Below are positions 11,289 through 14,830 of a stretch of DNA of 14,830 bases, one piece after another (position 1 is the stretch's first letter; every line of letters begins with the position of its first letter). Position numbers and translations under genes: made by a program. This DNA comes from QHXQ01 sp036389375 (lineage in GTDB: Bacteria; Acidobacteriota; Blastocatellia; Pyrinomonadales; Pyrinomonadaceae). Location of the stretch: contig DASVQA010000188.1 in the NCBI GenBank assembly GCA_036389375.1, forward strand, positions 1-14,830, read 5' to 3'. The notes beneath the pieces were generated by a model, which made no database searches, was not told the DNA's origin, and saw nothing but the letters and a program-made list of their open reading frames with translations.

Positions 11289-13085
11289 ATGGAGAACGTG
11301 AGTCAGACTGAAGCGATGACGGGGCGCGCCCTTGAAGGCGCGCGGCCGGCAACGTTGAGCCGGTTCGGCGCGCGCCACGTCTATCTGCTGGCGGGCGTGT
11401 GCCTCGTGGGGCTGGTCTTCTGGTGGCTGCAATTCTCGACGCCGGCCGTCTGCTGCGGCGACTTCGACGGCTACTATCACATCAAGTGGAGTCAGACGCT
11501 CTGGCAAGCCATGCGCTCGGGCCATTTCCCGCCGCGCTTTACGTGGTTGCCGCTGACGACCCTGAACCCGCGCGATTACGTCGATCACCATCTGCTCTTT
11601 CACATACTGCAAATTCCTTTCACGTTCTTTCACGACCTGCGCCTCGGCGCGAAAGTCTCGGCCGCCGTCTTCGGCACGCTCGCCGTCTGCTCGTGCTACT
11701 GGCTCATCTTTCGTTATCACATACGCTATCCGCTCGTCTGGCTCTTTGCGCTGTTGGCGTCGTCCGCGCCCTTTCTGTTTCGCATGAACATGACGAAGGC
11801 GATGAGCGTCTCGGTGGTGCTCTTGGTCGTCGGCATCCATCTGCTCTTTCAGCGCAAGTACGTCTGGCTGCTGCCGCTCGCCTTCGTCTTCACAGAGACT
11901 TACGACATGTTCGTGCTCTTAGGCGTGGCGGTCGGCATCTGGCTCGTGGTCGAAGCGTGGAGCGAGCGACGCATCGCTTGGTGGCCGAGCGCGAAATTGA
12001 TCGTCTTGCTGGCGGCGGGCGTGGTGCTCGGCCTCGTCCTGAACCCTTACTTCCCGCACAACATCAGGCTGCTCTACGAGCATGCGCTGATGAAGGTCAC
12101 GAACTCCGGCTTCAAGGTCGCGGTCGGCAACGAATGGTATCCGTATGAGAGTTGGGATTTCTTCCGCAACTGTCTGGTCGCCTTCGCCGCCATGTTCGTC
12201 GGCTACATCACCTTCTCTTGGGAGGATCGCCGCCGCGCCGCGCGCCCGCTCTTTTTTCTCATCTTCTCGACCGTCCTGCTCATCGTCAACGCGCGTTGGC
12301 GGCGCTTCGCCGAATACTGGCCGCCCTTCGCCGTGCTCTTTGCCGCCTTCGCCGTGCAAGCCGCGCTCGACCGCGCCCGCACAAGCTACAGCGGTCTGCC
12401 CGCCGACGTGCAGGACGAACTGCAACCTTATCTAGACACGCACGAGCCGCAGGCAGATGTCGCCGTCGCCCGCCGCCGCGAAGACTTAGGGCTGATCGCC
12501 GCGACGGTTGCCGCGCTCGCGCTCGCCACTTCGATGGTCTTCAACATCTACGGCGAGACGCGCGAGATCAGAGAGAGCGCCCCGCCGGAAGCCTATCGCG
12601 GCGCGAGCGAATGGCTGCGCGCCAACGTGCCCGCCGGCCAAATCGTCTTCAACACCGACTGGGACGACTTCCCCAAACTGTTCTACTACGACCCGACGCA
12701 CGCCTACGTCTCAGGTCTTGACCCGACCTATCTCTACGACGCGAACCCGCAACTCTCGCAACTCTACGAGCAGATCACGCTCGGCAAGGAGCGCGACCCC
12801 GGCCCCGTGATCCGCGACCGCTTCGGCGCGCGCTACGTCTTCACCGACAACGAGGACGTACACGACGCCTTCTACGACGCGGCGATGGACAGCGGTTGGT
12901 TTGAGGAGGTCTACAGCGACGACGATTGCACCATCCTCCACATCCGCGACGAGAAGGGGCCGCCCCCCCCCGACGCAGATGAAGGGAACACGCCGGACAA
13001 TCAGGACTCTAATGACAATGAAGACGCGCCCGGCGACAACGAGACGCTCGACATGCGCCCGCGCGCCACAAGGGGAATCGCATGA
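11289..13085 (+). CDS. Polytopic membrane protein, GT-C-like (STT3/PMT-style) putative glycosyltransferase
   Basis: A 598-residue protein. ATG 11289 is preceded by AGGGAG at 11 bases. About ten hydrophobic segments can be seen between residues 30 and 420 (for example 31-47, 122-141, 148-164, 171-187, 190-222, 236-251, 293-309, 320-334, 343-359, 400-419), followed by a soluble C-terminal domain (about 430-553) and a strongly acidic, low-complexity tail. The first extracytoplasmic loop has GDFDGYYHIKW (57-67) with Asp58/Asp60, and DYVDHHLLFH (96-105). Both resemble the D-x-D/YYH and DHH motifs of GT-C enzymes such as oligosaccharyltransferase STT3, which use lipid-linked sugars. RRFAEYW (338-344) also recurs in that group. 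Fold membership is an inference and the sugar and acceptor are unknown. Its stop overlaps the next start (ATGA), so the two are translationally coupled. Confidence 0.72.
   Translation: MENVSQTEAMTGRALEGARPATLSRFGARHVYLLAGVCLVGLVFWWLQFSTPAVCCGDFDGYYHIKWSQTLWQAMRSGHFPPRFTWLPLTTLNPRDYVDHHLLFHILQIPFTFFHDLRLGAKVSAAVFGTLAVCSCYWLIFRYHIRYPLVWLFALLASSAPFLFRMNMTKAMSVSVVLLVVGIHLLFQRKYVWLLPLAFVFTETYDMFVLLGVAVGIWLVVEAWSERRIAWWPSAKLIVLLAAGVVLGLVLNPYFPHNIRLLYEHALMKVTNSGFKVAVGNEWYPYESWDFFRNCLVAFAAMFVGYITFSWEDRRRAARPLFFLIFSTVLLIVNARWRRFAEYWPPFAVLFAAFAVQAALDRARTSYSGLPADVQDELQPYLDTHEPQADVAVARRREDLGLIAATVAALALATSMVFNIYGETREIRESAPPEAYRGASEWLRANVPAGQIVFNTDWDDFPKLFYYDPTHAYVSGLDPTYLYDANPQLSQLYEQITLGKERDPGPVIRDRFGARYVFTDNEDVHDAFYDAAMDSGWFEEVYSDDDCTILHIRDEKGPPPPDADEGNTPDNQDSNDNEDAPGDNETLDMRPRATRGIA
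12963..12971 (+). repeat. Nine-base poly-C tract in the 3' end of the membrane-protein gene
   Basis: Nine consecutive C residues encode part of a Pro-rich stretch (about 558-561) just before the acidic tail. Slippage here would change only the last roughly 40 residues and the stop that overlaps the following start codon. The frame as given runs cleanly into the ATGA overlap, which argues that it is correct. Confidence 0.6.
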
Positions 13086-13483
13086 AGAGTGCAGGTGAGG
13101 CGAGAAGGCGCTTGGCTCAGATCGGACAGGCGACGATAGTGGCGCTCTGTTGCGCGCTCGCTTTCGCGGGCTGCAACCGTGCGGTGAACAAGCAGGCGAG
13201 CCGGCCGCTCAGCGAGTTTGAGCGCGACATGGTCACGGTGCAGAACGGTGGCTTCGCGCACGTCTATGTCTTCTCGCGCAAAGACGGACAGACTTGGCCG
13301 GGCGAAGATAAAGTCTTCCTCAAGCAGCACCCGCCCGACGACGTAAACTCGATGTGGCTTTTAACGGACGGCGAGCGCCGCGTCATCCTCGGCACGAACA
13401 CCGATTTCACGCCCGAAAACCTCAGCGCACTCGCCAAGCGGTTCACGATTGAAGACTACACGAACTGGCGCGTGCCGAAATAA
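13082..13483 (+). CDS. Small predicted lipoprotein of unknown function
   Basis: This 133-residue protein has an N-terminus with several Arg residues, then a hydrophobic core (about 17-29) and FAGC with Cys31, a plausible though non-canonical lipobox (Phe rather than Leu at -3). It would thus be exported and lipid-anchored. The remaining 100 residues are soluble and include 'FAHVYVFSRKDGQTW' and 'VNSMWLLTDGERRVILGTNTDFTPENL'. I do not recognise the domain. The ATG overlaps the stop of the membrane-protein gene (ATGA) and no separate ribosome binding site is evident, so its production is probably coupled to that protein and the two may act together in the envelope. The next gene starts 18 bases after its stop. 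Confidence 0.75.
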   Translation: MKSAGEARRRLAQIGQATIVALCCALAFAGCNRAVNKQASRPLSEFERDMVTVQNGGFAHVYVFSRKDGQTWPGEDKVFLKQHPPDDVNSMWLLTDGERRVILGTNTDFTPENLSALAKRFTIEDYTNWRVPK

Positions 13484-13501
13484 GCCGCGCTGCCGCCGCT
13501 C

Positions 13502-14401
13502 ATGGCTGACACCGGCCGCAACCGACTGCCCGACGGCCGCTATCGCGGCCGGCTCGCACCTTCCCCGACCGGCCTCCTGCACCTCGGCCACGCCCGCACC
13601 TTCTGGACAGCTTACGAGCGTGCGCGCGCACACAACGGCACGCTCATCCTGCGCAATGAAGACCTAGACCCGCAACGCACGCAGACCCGTTTCGTCAACG
13701 CGATGTTGGAGGATTTGCGCTGGCTCGGTTTGACGTGGCAGGAAGGGCCGGACGTGGGCGGCCCCTGCGCGCCATACGCGCAGAGCGCGCGGCGCACACA
13801 CTATCTCAACGCGTGGCGGGCGCTGGTCTTTGGCGGGCTGATCTACCCTTGTAGCTGCTCGCGCAGAGACCTCGCGCGCAGCGCGCAAGCGCCGCACGAG
13901 GCCGCGCCGGGCGCGCCTGACGACGAGCCGCTCTATCCCGGCACTTGCCGCCCGCCCGCAGGCAGTCACCCGCCGCACACCGCCGCGCCGCACGGCGTCA
14001 ACTGGCGCTTCCGCGTGCCCGACGGCGAAACGATCTCATTCGACGATCAGCGTCAGGGCACGCAAACGTTCGTTGCCGGGCGCGACTTCGGTGACTTTCT
14101 CGTGTGGCGGCGCGACGATGTGCCCGCCTATCAACTCGCCTGTGTGGTGGACGACCACGCGATGCGCGTCACCGAAGTCGTCCGCGGGTGCGACCTCTTG
14201 AAGTCCACCGCGCGGCAACTGCTCATCATGCGCGCGCTTCAGTTTGCGCCGCCGGCTTATTACCACTGCGATCTTTTGACGGACGCGCAAGGGCAACGCT
14301 TAGCCAAACGCCACGACGCCCTGAGCCTGCGTGCGTTGCGCGCGCAGGGTGTGACGCCGGAACAACTGCGCGCAAAGTTTGCCGCGCCGCCGCCAAACTG
14401 A
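13502..14401 (+). CDS. gluQ: Glutamyl-Q tRNA(Asp) synthetase
   Basis: At 299 residues the protein matches the length of GluQRS (YadB) enzymes, which are shortened glutamyl-tRNA synthetases without the anticodon-binding domain. They attach glutamate to the queuosine base at position 34 of tRNA(Asp). The HIGH-type motif is APSPTGLLHLGHA (His27, His30). The zinc site is formed by Cys117, Cys119, Tyr145 and Cys149 (YPCSCS ... YPGTC), as known for this family. The KMSKS-like loop is RLAKRHDA with Lys269. 'RGCDLLKSTARQLLI' is another family signature. The insert between the zinc ligands (about 125-142) is Ala/Pro-rich. The ribosome binding site before ATG 13502 is weak and the gene is only 18 bases behind the lipoprotein gene, so co-transcription is likely although the functions appear unrelated. 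Transcription probably ends at the palindrome at 14470. Confidence 0.95.
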   Translation: MADTGRNRLPDGRYRGRLAPSPTGLLHLGHARTFWTAYERARAHNGTLILRNEDLDPQRTQTRFVNAMLEDLRWLGLTWQEGPDVGGPCAPYAQSARRTHYLNAWRALVFGGLIYPCSCSRRDLARSAQAPHEAAPGAPDDEPLYPGTCRPPAGSHPPHTAAPHGVNWRFRVPDGETISFDDQRQGTQTFVAGRDFGDFLVWRRDDVPAYQLACVVDDHAMRVTEVVRGCDLLKSTARQLLIMRALQFAPPAYYHCDLLTDAQGQRLAKRHDALSLRALRAQGVTPEQLRAKFAAPPPN

Positions 14402-14469
14402 ACGAAGCACGCAAAGCGCCACCCTTGTTAACGCGACGTTTGGAGAGACGAGCGCGACGGGGTGCGAAT

Positions 14470-14515
14470 AAAAACTGCCGCCCGCGCGATCATGATCGCG
14501 CGGGCGGCAGTTTTT
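14470..14515. terminator. Bidirectional intrinsic terminator, perfect 46-bp palindrome
   Basis: The stretch from AAAAA (14470-14474) through CTGCCGCCCGCGCG and the centre ATCATGAT to TTTTT (14511-14515) is its own reverse complement with no mismatch. In RNA it forms a very GC-rich stem of about 19 bp plus A/U flanks, and it carries a T-run at the 3' end on both strands. It lies between the convergent GluQRS gene (+) and the M16 peptidase gene (-), the expected place for a shared terminator. Confidence 0.93.
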
Positions 14516-14546
14516 GCTTAACGGCCCGTTTGCTTCGCGCGGGCGT

Positions 14547-14830
14547 TTACTTCGTCGGGGCGGCGGCGTTCTTGGCGAAGTCGCCGGACTTGATGATGGT
14601 GATCTTGGCCGGGTCAATGTACTTGCGCATGGCGGCGTTGATCTGTTCGGGCGTGAGCGCCTTGATGCGGGCTTCAAGGTCTGCGTCCCATTGCAGCGTG
14701 CGACCGAGGAACAGGTAGTTGTTCAAGCGGCCGGCCAACTCGTTGTCCTGCGCGCGGCTGACCTGCCGCGATTGCAGGTAGCCGCTCTTGGCGGCTTCCA
14801 CCTCTTCAGGCGTGAAACCATCCTTGAGCA
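14547..14830 (-). CDS. M16 (insulinase/pitrilysin-type) zinc peptidase, C-terminal end only
   Basis: The reading frame is open to the window edge, so the start and catalytic HxxEH region lie outside; the GTG at 14801 is internal. The visible 93 residues contain 'FTPEEVEAAKSGYLQSRQVSRAQDNELAGRL', then 'LGRTLQWDADLEARIKALTPEQINAAMRKYIDPAKITIIKSGDF'. This is the standard closing helix-turn-strand of M16 peptidases, including the 'LT.E.(I/V)..A..KY.(D/N)P' pattern and the final beta strand. In Acidobacteriota such proteins are usually secreted or periplasmic and often occur in pairs of active and inactive subunits; which type this is cannot be decided here. The stop TAA at 14549-14547 is 31 bases from the bidirectional terminator. 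Confidence 0.85.
   Translation of the reverse strand, partial: LKDGFTPEEVEAAKSGYLQSRQVSRAQDNELAGRLNNYLFLGRTLQWDADLEARIKALTPEQINAAMRKYIDPAKITIIKSGDFAKNAAAPTK

Noticed and set aside
10875..11840. A 321-codon minus-strand reading frame extending the antitoxin
   Set aside because: The upstream part runs antisense to the membrane-protein gene and through the AT-rich intergenic region; only the last 68 codons have family character and a proper ATG.

Overview
This is a GC-rich, gene-dense bacterial chromosomal window with no rRNA, tRNA, CRISPR array, insertion sequence or phage gene that I can see. Long multi-PAS hybrid histidine kinases, Crp/Fnr regulators of the 'HEFMA.MLG.RRAGV' type, an M16 peptidase, a DUF2281/PIN toxin-antitoxin pair and GluQRS together suggest a soil-type Acidobacteriota (Blastocatellia/Pyrinomonadales-like). 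This placement is inferred from gene character only, because no marker gene is present.

Layout. (1) 1-372, + strand: the 3' end of a carboxymuconolactone decarboxylase/AhpD-like gene. (2) 380-3423, - strand: a secreted beta-rich protein, an alpha/beta hydrolase, a degenerate receiver protein whose phospho-acceptor Asp is Asn, and a Crp/Fnr regulator. (3) 3424-3660: a divergent control region with two dyads. (4) 3661-4440, + strand: a second, paralogous Crp/Fnr regulator. (5) 4643-10450, + strand: a phosphorelay block made of a PAS-PAS-PAS-GAF hybrid kinase, a stand-alone receiver, a strong hairpin, and a REC-PAS-PAS-kinase-REC protein. (6) 10459-11081, - strand: a PIN toxin and DUF2281-type antitoxin of visibly lower GC than their surroundings. 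(7) 11289-14401, + strand: a tightly packed set of a GT-C-like polytopic membrane protein, a small lipoprotein (ATGA overlap) and glutamyl-Q tRNA(Asp) synthetase. It ends at a perfect 46-bp palindrome acting as a bidirectional terminator. (8) 14547-14830, - strand: the C-terminus of an M16 (insulinase-type) peptidase.

How the parts may work together. The kinase block provides two sensor kinases and four intact or near-intact receiver modules, but no HPt domain and no DNA-binding or enzymatic response regulator. Output must therefore lie elsewhere, or run by protein-protein contact. The divergent Crp/Fnr pair and the phosphorylation-dead receiver beside it make the first 10 kb a dense regulatory neighbourhood, but a direct link between the Crp pair and the kinases is only an inference from proximity. 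I found no clearly new defence or biosynthetic system. The most notable items are the paralogous divergent Crp pair with its dyads, the two degenerate receivers, the hairpin inside the kinase block, and the perfect palindromic terminator.
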